This document shows, one piece after another, positions 19,866 to 27,624 of a stretch of 64,000 bases of DNA. The position numbers and the translations under genes are program-made. The number at the start of each line of letters is the position of its first letter. The stretch's first letter is position 1. This DNA comes from Ancylobacter radicis (lineage in GTDB: Bacteria; Pseudomonadota; Alphaproteobacteria; Rhizobiales; Xanthobacteraceae), in contig NZ_JAHCQH010000014.1 of assembly GCF_018449475.1 (NCBI RefSeq), positions 1-64,000 of the forward strand, written 5' to 3'. Below the pieces are notes generated by a model. It was not told the origin of the DNA. It did no database searches and saw only the letters and a list, made by a program, of their open reading frames with translations.

Positions 19866-20062
19866 GGGGGCAGGGCTGGCAAACCGCTAGCCTTGCGCCG
19901 CATGAATCAGGCGATGAAGGGTTGTCGTCATCTGGATATGGGATTGTGCGTTCGCGGCTCGACGTGCATCCACGTGCGGAGACGCGCTGCACAGGATTCC
20001 ACTGCTGCGCGACACCTTACTAGATACCTCTTCGCCGTCCCGTCTTGTGAGATGTCCAACTG

Positions 20063-21151
20063 ATGCTCGTGTCGATAAATGGCCGGTTCCTTGATCGACC
20101 GATCACCGGCGTTGAGCGCTATGGCTGGGAGATCATGCGCGCGCTCGATGGTCTCGTCACGTCCGGCCATCCTGATACGCGGGGCTTCGATTTCCGCATC
20201 CTACGGCCGAAAGGTGGTGCGCCCATCGATTTTCTGGAGGGCATCCGGCAGGAGTTTGGCGGGCGGGGGCATGGACATGCATGGGAGCAACTGTTTCTCC
20301 CGTTTCTGGCGCGCAAGGGGCTGCTGCTCAATCTTTGCAACTTCACCCCCCTGCTGAATGGGCGTTCCGTCACCGTGGTCCACGATGCTCATGTGTGGCT
20401 GATTCCGGACAATTTCTCCCTGCCGTTTCGGGCCTTCTACAAGGTGATGCTGCCGCTCTCGATCCGACGCAGTGCGCGCTGGATCACCATTTCACGGTTT
20501 TCGGAGAGCGAACTCCTGCGCTTTCGCGCGGCTCATCGCTCTGCCGATCGGATCGTCGGCAATAGCGGCGAGCATATATTACGCTCCGCCGATACGGCGA
20601 CGGCGGCGGGCGGTGCGGAGGAGGCTCCCTTCGTGCTCGCGCTCGGCAGCCAGTCCCGCAACAAGAACTTCGCGCTGGTCCGCCGGATCGCACCGCGTCT
20701 TGCGGAGTTGGGCATTTGCGTCCGTGTGGTCGGCGGCACCAATGCCAGCGTTTTCTCCGGCGGCTCTGCCGAGCCGGAGAGCGGGACGGGCCTCGTGTGG
20801 CTTGGCCGTGTCAATGATGAGCAGCTTGCAGATCTTTACAGCAGGGCCGCCTGTTTCCTGTTCCCCTCGCTGTTCGAAGGCTTCGGCATTCCGCCTCTGG
20901 AGGCAATGATGCTCGGCTGTCCAGTGGTGGCTTCAAATCGCACGGCGCTGCCGGAAGTTCTGGGTGAATCCGCCGTGCTGCTCGATCCGCATGCCGATGA
21001 CGCATGGGTAGAGGCGGTCGCTGAGATTGTCCGTGATCCGGTCAAGCGGCAAGCCTTGGTGGCGGCCGGCCACGAACAGGCGACACGCTATTCCTGGACC
21101 CAGTCCGCCCTCGGCATTCTGGCGAGTCTCAAGGAGGTGCAGAATGCTTGA
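20063..21151 (+). CDS. Glycosyltransferase family 1/4 (GT-B)
   Basis: 362 residues. It begins MLVSINGRFLDRPITGVERY, typical of mannosyl/rhamnosyl-type family 4 enzymes. The C-terminal GT1 domain contains VLALGSQSRNKNF and LFPSLFEGFGIPPLEAMMLG, with the donor-binding glutamates (FEGFGIPPLE). A 197-base spacer precedes it. It overlaps the next gene by 8 bases, which suggests translational coupling. Sugar specificity is not readable. Confidence 0.88.
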   Translation: MLVSINGRFLDRPITGVERYGWEIMRALDGLVTSGHPDTRGFDFRILRPKGGAPIDFLEGIRQEFGGRGHGHAWEQLFLPFLARKGLLLNLCNFTPLLNGRSVTVVHDAHVWLIPDNFSLPFRAFYKVMLPLSIRRSARWITISRFSESELLRFRAAHRSADRIVGNSGEHILRSADTATAAGGAEEAPFVLALGSQSRNKNFALVRRIAPRLAELGICVRVVGGTNASVFSGGSAEPESGTGLVWLGRVNDEQLADLYSRAACFLFPSLFEGFGIPPLEAMMLGCPVVASNRTALPEVLGESAVLLDPHADDAWVEAVAEIVRDPVKRQALVAAGHEQATRYSWTQSALGILASLKEVQNA

Positions 21152-22319
21152 TATGGCGCGACAAACGACGATTAAAAACGCTGAGACGCGTCAGGGGCTG
21201 CGTGTCCTGCATGTCTGCGAGAGCCTGCCCGGCGGGCCCGCGAGCTATCTCAACGAGATCATTCCGTATCAGCGTGCCATATATGGCGCGGGCAATATCG
21301 CCGTCGTGGTTCCCGAAGGCCAGAAGCAGGCGCTCACCGAGATTGGCGGCCTTCCAGCCTATACTTACGCACGTGAGGGCCGCTCACCGCGCGATCTCAC
21401 CCGCCTTTTCATCACGCTGCGAAACGCATGCCGCGACTTCCAGCCAAATCTGGTGCATCTGCATGGCACCTTTGCCGGTCTTGTCGGCCGACTGCTGAAG
21501 GTTACCGGTGGCACGCGGGCGCCGATCCTCTACTGCGCCCATGGATGGGCGGTGGACCCGGATCGTCCTTCGCGGGCACGGGTCTTTTTCGGCTGCATCG
21601 AATACATGCTGTCTTATGTAACAACCCGCATTATCAATATTTCGCCTCATGAGGAGGTGTTTCTGCGTCGTTGGGGCATTGGCGGCAGACGCTGTACGCT
21701 GATCGTCTCCGGCATCGCTGACCTTGCCGAGCCGCCCGCTCTGGTGGAACCGAGTGAGGTGGCCGGGGGGCCGCTCCAGCTTCTGTTCATCGGCCGTACG
21801 GACCCGCAGAAAGGCTTTGATCTCCTGAGTGCTGAATTCGACCGTGCCCCGGACGTCGATTTTCAACTGCGTGTCGCTGGCTCCAGTGTGGTCAGCCGCA
21901 GTCATGGCACGCCCGGACAGGACGATCCGCGCGTGAGCTTTCTTGGCTGGGTCGACCGTGACAGCCTGCCGGCCCTGCTGGATGCCAGCGATGCGCTGAT
22001 TATGCCCTCGCGCTGGGAGGGGCTGCCGCTTGCCGCGCTGGAGGCACTGCGCTCCGGCAAGGCGCTGATCACCAGCCATCGCGGACCCTTCCCCTTCCTG
22101 GTGAAGGACGGCCTCAACGGTGTGATGATGAATATAGACGAGCCGGGCTTCTTCGCCCGCGCGATGCGCGGTATCGACCGCCCCGCGCTGCGCCGCATGG
22201 GCCGGCAGGCGCGGGCGGATTTCGAGGCGAAGTACCGCAGCGAGCGCATGAACAAGGAACTTGCGGCGCTGTATGATGAGGTGGTGGGCGCAGGCGTGAT
22301 GGGGACGCGTCCAGCCTGA
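21144..22319 (+). CDS. Glycosyltransferase family 4
   Basis: 391 residues, GT-B fold. LRVLHVCESLPGGPASYLNE opens the acceptor domain and LLFIGRTDPQKGFDLL opens the GT1 domain. PSRWEGLPLAALEALRSGKA is the donor-binding motif. The start at 21144 sits 4 bases after AAGGAGGTG and inside the end of the previous gene; the longer frame from 21027 is the overlap. It acts on cytoplasmic lipid-linked sugars by family analogy. Confidence 0.88.
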   Translation: MLDMARQTTIKNAETRQGLRVLHVCESLPGGPASYLNEIIPYQRAIYGAGNIAVVVPEGQKQALTEIGGLPAYTYAREGRSPRDLTRLFITLRNACRDFQPNLVHLHGTFAGLVGRLLKVTGGTRAPILYCAHGWAVDPDRPSRARVFFGCIEYMLSYVTTRIINISPHEEVFLRRWGIGGRRCTLIVSGIADLAEPPALVEPSEVAGGPLQLLFIGRTDPQKGFDLLSAEFDRAPDVDFQLRVAGSSVVSRSHGTPGQDDPRVSFLGWVDRDSLPALLDASDALIMPSRWEGLPLAALEALRSGKALITSHRGPFPFLVKDGLNGVMMNIDEPGFFARAMRGIDRPALRRMGRQARADFEAKYRSERMNKELAALYDEVVGAGVMGTRPA

Positions 22320-22421
22320 TGCTTGACTGCCACCAGAGATTGCCGGGAGCGGGTCTACCTGACCATCGCTCAGATCATGAATTTTTCAGTTACGCCGGCT
22401 CATTGGAATAGAGATAATTGA

Positions 22422-23483
22422 ATGTTCAATTCCGTCCAATATTTAAGAGCTATCGCGGCCCTTGCGGTTGTCCTGTATCACGAGGCAACCGTCATGAACA
22501 CAAAGACAAACGTCGGCATATTTTTACTTGGTGAGTATGGTGTCGATCTATTCTTTGTTATCAGTGGCTTCATAATGGTTGTAACCACGCAGCGGCGCGA
22601 GGCGGAGCCGCTGAAGTTCTTTGGTAAGCGTCTGAAACGCGTCGTGCCAATGTATTGGATCGCAACCTTCTGCGTCGTGCTGGGGCTTCTGATTCTACCC
22701 AATGCCTTCAAATCGACGGTGCTCGACATCCCAACTCTCGTGATGTCGCTTCTTTTCATCCCGCATTATCACCCTGTTGTATCGCACCAGATTTGGCCGG
22801 TGCTCATCCAGGGCTGGACACTCAATTATGAGATGATCTTCTACTGCATCTTCGCACTGTCGCTGGTCATATCGCATCGCTATCGTGTTCTTTCTGTTAG
22901 CCTCATCATCCTGACACTCGTGACACTCGGTCATCTTGTTCACCCCACCAGCGCCATCGGCCGTACGGTGACCGGTAGTCTGTCACTCGAATTCATCTGG
23001 GGGGCGCTCATCGGTTATGTGATGACAGAGAAGCGCGCCTATCTTGGTCACCTCCTTCTTGGGCTGCTGGCGGTGAACGCCGTCTGCCAGGGGGTATCCA
23101 TCGCGATGGGCGAGTTCAACCGCGCGATCAATGTCGGACTGCTGGCCGCCCTGGCGATGGCGACGCTGCTGTGGGTCGAGGAGCGCCATAAGATCTTCAC
23201 CAACAGGGTGATGCTCTATCTCGCGGACGCCTCCTATTCGATCTATCTGTTCCACGCCTTCGGTTTGGGGGCCGTGCGCTTCGCCGCTGCCAAGCTCGGC
23301 CTTGATGTATCCCAGCCCTTGTGGGACGGCGTGACGCTTGTCCTTGGCTTTGCTGCCGGCGTGCTCCCGGGCGCGGTCATCCACTATGTGATCGAGCGGC
23401 CGATCATGAAGTTCAGGTTCTCGTCCATACTTCCCAAGCGCCGCGCGCCGCCTCTCCGCCCGGACCAGCCGCCTGTTTCCTGA
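22422..23483 (+). CDS. Acyltransferase 3 family (OafA/ExoZ-like)
   Basis: 353 residues with about ten membrane helices, the integral-membrane acyltransferase-3 fold that O-acetylates surface polysaccharides. The first helix carries YLRAIAALAVVLYHEA with the catalytic-type His, and YGVDLFFVISGFIM follows near residue 40. The later motif VLIQGWTLNYEMIFY fits ExoZ-like proteins. The 5' part and spacer are AT-rich (about 22370-22560). It probably decorates the glycan made by neighbouring glycosyltransferases. Confidence 0.9.
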   Translation: MFNSVQYLRAIAALAVVLYHEATVMNTKTNVGIFLLGEYGVDLFFVISGFIMVVTTQRREAEPLKFFGKRLKRVVPMYWIATFCVVLGLLILPNAFKSTVLDIPTLVMSLLFIPHYHPVVSHQIWPVLIQGWTLNYEMIFYCIFALSLVISHRYRVLSVSLIILTLVTLGHLVHPTSAIGRTVTGSLSLEFIWGALIGYVMTEKRAYLGHLLLGLLAVNAVCQGVSIAMGEFNRAINVGLLAALAMATLLWVEERHKIFTNRVMLYLADASYSIYLFHAFGLGAVRFAAAKLGLDVSQPLWDGVTLVLGFAAGVLPGAVIHYVIERPIMKFRFSSILPKRRAPPLRPDQPPVS

Positions 23484-23589
23484 ACCGGGCCGCGCCTTAT
23501 TTTCGGCCCCTGTGACTGGGGAGGATGGGCAAGGATTTGTCCCGTCGCCGCGACGGGGCGGTCTGGCAGGGTAGGCGAGGGGGGCAGGT

Positions 23590-24870
23590 ATGAAGAAGCT
23601 GGTGGGCGTTGTCCTGTTGTTGCTTGCGCTCGTGCCCCAGGCCTCTGCCGCGGACATGGCGCCTTGCCCCTCGAACGACTTCGCGTGCATCCGCGGTCAA
23701 CTCGCCACGGCATTCGAGCGGAGCCTTGACGCGATTCCGACGGAGATGGTCAGGCTTGACGACGTCTATGATCCCGAGGCCGGACGCGATTTCTCCGCTG
23801 CGATCAAGGCGATCCAGGAGGCGCATCCGACTGGCGCTGTGGTCGTCCTTGGCAAGCATCGGTATCTTCAAGACCGCGTGGCTCCGGTGAACAGGCCGAA
23901 TATTCTGATCTATGGGCCGGAGGCGGAAATCCACGCGACTGATCCGCTCGCGCAACTCATCAATGTTTCCGGCGCCCATAGCGCCATTTACGGTGCGCAA
24001 CTATCAGGCGTCAGCCGACAGCGTGGCCAAAAACTGACCATGGTGCGGCTCGTCCTCAGCGGAGAGGGCAATGGCGTCGCTGCGGCGAAGGTCGTTGATT
24101 CCGGCGCGGCGGGCATCGCCGCCGTCGGCGCCCGTCACTTTCGCATCACGGACAATCTCGTGCGCGATACCAAGGCAGATGGCATCCACGTCACGCAGGG
24201 CAGCCGGGGAGGCCTGATCGCGCGCAATGTCGTGGAGAATTCCGGTGACGACCTGATTGCGGTGGTTTCCTACGACAATGGTAAGCGCCTCGTGCAGGAC
24301 GTGCTCGTCACGGACAATGTAGGCGTCGGCAATCGCTGGGGACGGGGCATCACCGTGATTGGCGGTCGTGATGTGACAATCACCGGCAATGTCATTGAGG
24401 GCGTGGCGGCCGGTGCCTCGATCCGGATTGCTCAGGAGCGGGTCTATGGCACCTACGGCGTGCGCAACATTCTCGTCGAGCGCAACACGCTGGTGAACAC
24501 GCAGACCCGCACCCGGCCTCTGCATACGCCCGGCTACACGCCGCAAGGGGCCATCGATCTGTATGCCGATGAGGGTGCCGAGCGTTCGGAAACATCCGGG
24601 ATCTATGGGGTAACGATCCGCGACAATCTCATTGTCGGCAGCCGCGTCGGCGGCGTGACCGTCAGCGGCGTCGATATGGGCAACGTCATTATCGAGGATA
24701 ACAACTTCGTCTCCGTCGAGCCGGATTATGTGTTCGTGCTCCGCGGGGAGGATGCCTGCGCCACCGACTGCCGCGTCGCCGGCAATCGGCTCAACGGTCA
24801 GAAGCTGCCGGATGCGAAGGCAGACGGCAAGGTCTGGCCGGCATCGGGAAGCTCTCAGCCAGCGCCCTGA
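23590..24870 (+). CDS. Exported right-handed parallel beta-helix protein
   Basis: 426 residues. A clear signal peptide (KKLVGVVLLLLALVPQASAA) precedes a beta-helix of pectate-lyase/mannuronan-epimerase type. Repeated short coils are visible, for example FRITDNLVRDTKADGIHV, LIARNVVENSGDDLIAV and VTITGNVIEGVAAGASI. Such proteins cleave or epimerise acidic polysaccharides in the periplasm or outside. No catalytic residues can be assigned with confidence. It lies last in the plus-strand polysaccharide run, so it may process that polymer. Confidence 0.82.
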   Translation: MKKLVGVVLLLLALVPQASAADMAPCPSNDFACIRGQLATAFERSLDAIPTEMVRLDDVYDPEAGRDFSAAIKAIQEAHPTGAVVVLGKHRYLQDRVAPVNRPNILIYGPEAEIHATDPLAQLINVSGAHSAIYGAQLSGVSRQRGQKLTMVRLVLSGEGNGVAAAKVVDSGAAGIAAVGARHFRITDNLVRDTKADGIHVTQGSRGGLIARNVVENSGDDLIAVVSYDNGKRLVQDVLVTDNVGVGNRWGRGITVIGGRDVTITGNVIEGVAAGASIRIAQERVYGTYGVRNILVERNTLVNTQTRTRPLHTPGYTPQGAIDLYADEGAERSETSGIYGVTIRDNLIVGSRVGGVTVSGVDMGNVIIEDNNFVSVEPDYVFVLRGEDACATDCRVAGNRLNGQKLPDAKADGKVWPASGSSQPAP

Positions 24871-24886
24871 CTGGAGTTGAGCGCCG

Positions 24887-25885
24887 TCAGCTCGCCCGCT
24901 TGCCGGGGTGCTGGAGTGTCTGATGCACGCGCCAGGCGTCCTCGATCATCTGGGAGAGCGTGGAGCGCGCCGGCTGCCAGCCGAGATCGCGCGCAGCGGC
25001 CACGCTGCCGGATACCAGCCGCGCGGCATCGCCGCCCCGCCGTGGCCCGATCTCCGTGCGGATCTGGCTGGCGGTTACCTCCTGCGCCTCGGCGATCACC
25101 TCGCGAACCGAGAAGCCCCGGCTGCTGCCGAGGCAGAACACGCGGTTGCCTTTGCCGGCCTCCAGCCAGTGCACCCCCGCCACATGGGCGTCGACGAGAT
25201 CGCTCACATGGACATAGTCGCGGATGCAGGTGCCGTCGGGCGTGGGGTAATCGGTACCGAAAATGGTGACCTTGTCGCGCTCGCCGCTCGCCACGTCGAG
25301 CAGGATGGGGATGAGATGGGTTTCGGGGGTATGGAACTCGCCGATCTCTCCCTCTGGGTCGGCGCCGGCGACGTTGAAATAGCGGAAAATCACACTGTTC
25401 AGGCCATAGGTGGCGCCGAAATCGCTGATCATGTCCTCAATGGCGCGCTTGGACGCACCATAGGCGTTGATCGGGCGCTGTGGCGTCGCCTCATCAAGCA
25501 GCACGCCGTCCTGATCGCCATAGGTGGCACAGGTTGAGGAGAAGACGATGTCGCGGCAGCTATGGTCGGCCATGGCCTGAAGTAGGGTGACAGCCCCGCC
25601 GATATTCGCACTCCAATATTTGCCGGGATCGCGCACCGCTTCGCCGACCTGGCTGAGCGCGGCGAAATGCATAACCGCCTTTGGTTTCCACCGATCGAAC
25701 ACGTCATCGAGCCGGGCGCGGTCGCGCAGGTCGCCCTTTTCAAAGGGGCCGAATTTGACGACCTCGGCCCAGCCGGTCTCGAGATTGTCGAAAGTGATCG
25801 GAGTGTAGCCGGCGCGCTGAAGCGCCTTGCAAGCGTGGGAGCCGATATAGCCGGCGCCGCCGGTGACTAGGATATTGTTGTTCAT
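24887..25885 (-). CDS. galE: UDP-glucose 4-epimerase
   Basis: 332 residues, an extended SDR that interconverts UDP-glucose and UDP-galactose. NAD motif GGAGYIGSH at about residues 8-16, FSSTCATYGD with the catalytic Ser, and YGASKRAIE with the Tyr/Lys pair. The C-terminal part contains IFGTDYPTPDGTCIRDYVHV, typical of GalE. The start at 25885 (MNNNILVTGG) is chosen over 25906. Convergent with the polysaccharide genes, it likely supplies their UDP-galactose. Confidence 0.95.
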   Translation of the reverse strand: MNNNILVTGGAGYIGSHACKALQRAGYTPITFDNLETGWAEVVKFGPFEKGDLRDRARLDDVFDRWKPKAVMHFAALSQVGEAVRDPGKYWSANIGGAVTLLQAMADHSCRDIVFSSTCATYGDQDGVLLDEATPQRPINAYGASKRAIEDMISDFGATYGLNSVIFRYFNVAGADPEGEIGEFHTPETHLIPILLDVASGERDKVTIFGTDYPTPDGTCIRDYVHVSDLVDAHVAGVHWLEAGKGNRVFCLGSSRGFSVREVIAEAQEVTASQIRTEIGPRRGGDAARLVSGSVAAARDLGWQPARSTLSQMIEDAWRVHQTLQHPGKRAS

Positions 25886-26049
25886 TCGGCTTGTCGCTGT
25901 TCCCACCCATCACGCTTGCTGACCGCCCCGCAACGTCCGGCATCGCTCCGGCCGGGGCGCGGGGAGGATGGGCGATTCGCGCGGGTGCCGCGTTGGCACA
26001 GAATAGAGCGCGGCCCCGGCCGGCGGTAGCCGGCTGGGGCTGTACTGGA

Positions 26050-27372
26050 TCAGCGTGGCCAGCCCGCCATCAGCGCGGTGATCACTGCCTGGCGCGGGCT
26101 GCGTTGGTCGAGCGGCAAGGCGGGGGCGCTGGTGCTGTTGTCCCAGGGATTGGCTGGATCGCGCCCCGTGCCGACCGCGACGCTGTAGAGGCCGAAGCCA
26201 TCCTGATCCCAGTAGTAATTGGGGAAGCCGCAGGCGATGGGGCCACCATACCAAGTGTAGATGTTTGGCATGGCGAAGGGGCCGCCACCGTCGCTGCCCG
26301 CTGGGATATCCGGCGCCGTCGCGTCCGGGCAGCTGGCATTGGGAGCGATGGAGTAGGACGACTGGTTCCACCATTCATCGCAGAACTCAAAGTAGCAGAC
26401 CCCGGCGCAGACCGCCTGCTGATAGGCCTGCGGGATCATGGTCGCGACCACGGTAGCGGTGCGCCCTTCGGTGGTGGCGTCGGAATAGATGCCGGTCGGG
26501 TCGAGCGCGTCGGGTCGGCTGGTCGCGGGGAAACCATATTCGCTGAGCAGCACCGGCTTCAGCGCCGCGCCAGTGAGCGTGGCATAGCCGGTCGGGTAGG
26601 AGGTGGTGCCGCCGAATACCGGGGCCAGCGTCTGCGGCTGGTAGCTGTTCACGCCCCAGAAATCGATGTCCGGGCATTGGGCCATGTAGCTCTGGCAGTT
26701 CTGGCAGATGCCGGGGTCGTCGTGATTGGCGATGCCGACCAGCTTGGTGGGGGCGAGTTGCTTCACCAAAGCGGCGATGGCCTGCACCTGCCCCCACCAG
26801 TACTGCGCATTGGCGGTGGGGCCATAGGTATCGACCGCACCATTATCGACCTCATTGGCCACGGTGAAACCCATCACCGCCGGGTGGTCCGCCATCTGGC
26901 TCACCGTGGCGATGATATTGTTCTTCCACCAGCTGGCGTCCGGGTCCGGTGTCTGGCCGAGGCAGAAAAGCTGGATCGGCAGGGGCAGGCCGACCAGTAC
27001 ATAGAGCCCGGCCGCCTCGCAGGCGTCGAGGAAATTGGTGTGGGTGTAAATCTGGCTGCTGAGCGGATTGGTGTTTTGGTAGGCGATCATCGAATAGACG
27101 CGGATCACATTGATGCCCAGCGCCTGGAGCATCGGCAGATCCTGCGACCAGGTGCCCTGCCAGCTGGTGGTGCCGGGATAGGAATCCCAGAAGAAGTCAC
27201 CGATCGCCGCGAAATTGTCGGAACTGCCGATCGGGCAGGGGGAATAGCAGATGCCCTTCACCGCAAAGGGCAGGGGCGTTCCCAGATTGACCTGGCGGAT
27301 GAAAGTGGCGGCCGGGCCGCCCGTGGTCTGGGTGATGCGGGTGGACCAGATACTGCTCGGCGCTCCTGACAT
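26050..27372 (-). CDS. Glycoside hydrolase, GH72/GH5-like TIM barrel
   Basis: 440 residues resembling glucanosyltransferase-type TIM barrels. LQALGINVIRVYSM near residues 80-95, TVANEVDNG (candidate acid/base Glu) and LLSEYGFPATSRPD (candidate nucleophile Glu) fit clan-A hydrolases. Cysteines are unusually many (CYSPCPIG, CQNCQSYMAQC, CAGVCYFEFC), typical of an extracellular protein, yet no signal peptide follows the start. That start (27372) is supported by GGGAGGC; the frame extends to 27597 without improving this. It is divergent from putA. The substrate, perhaps a beta-glucan, is inferred. Confidence 0.72.
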   Translation of the reverse strand: MSGAPSSIWSTRITQTTGGPAATFIRQVNLGTPLPFAVKGICYSPCPIGSSDNFAAIGDFFWDSYPGTTSWQGTWSQDLPMLQALGINVIRVYSMIAYQNTNPLSSQIYTHTNFLDACEAAGLYVLVGLPLPIQLFCLGQTPDPDASWWKNNIIATVSQMADHPAVMGFTVANEVDNGAVDTYGPTANAQYWWGQVQAIAALVKQLAPTKLVGIANHDDPGICQNCQSYMAQCPDIDFWGVNSYQPQTLAPVFGGTTSYPTGYATLTGAALKPVLLSEYGFPATSRPDALDPTGIYSDATTEGRTATVVATMIPQAYQQAVCAGVCYFEFCDEWWNQSSYSIAPNASCPDATAPDIPAGSDGGGPFAMPNIYTWYGGPIACGFPNYYWDQDGFGLYSVAVGTGRDPANPWDNSTSAPALPLDQRSPRQAVITALMAGWPR

Positions 27373-27549
27373 GAATGCCTCCCATGCCCCGCATTGTTCC
27401 ATTCCAGGGCGGAATGGCCGGCGGGTGTGGTGGCATGGTACGTCAACTCGTGGATGAATGCTGCCCCATGGTAATCTGGACCCGATGGTGCCGGATGTTG
27501 CCCCGGTCGGGCGGTCGAATGCCCAGGCATTCGGGAGCTTTTGACCGAT

Positions 27550-27581
27550 AGGTGCAACCTTGTGCTTGCCGGGTTGCACCT
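27550..27581. promoter_or_regulatory. PutA operator (inverted GTTGCA sites)
   Basis: AGGTGCAACC at 27550-27559 and GGTTGCACCT at 27572-27581 form a perfect 10-bp inverted repeat with a 12-base gap. Each arm contains GTTGCA, the core bound by the ribbon-helix-helix domain of PutA in enterobacteria. It lies 44 bases upstream of a putA gene that encodes such a domain, so autoregulation by proline is the straightforward reading. Confidence 0.75.
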
Positions 27582-27588
27582 GTATGCT
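27560..27588 (+). promoter_or_regulatory. Candidate putA promoter
   Basis: TTGTGC (27560-27565), 17 bases, then TATGCT (27583-27588). The elements overlap the GTTGCA inverted repeat, so a bound PutA would block polymerase. Only a moderate match to sigma-70 consensus. Confidence 0.4.
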
Positions 27589-27624
27589 CTTGGCCATTCA
27601 TTTTGACGCGAGGAGAGCCGGGCC

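Noticed and set aside
16991-27600. Genomic island bounded by tRNA-Leu and an att repeat
   Set aside because: No second copy of the tRNA 3' end and no integrase gene were found. Only base composition supports transfer, and that is reported with reservation.
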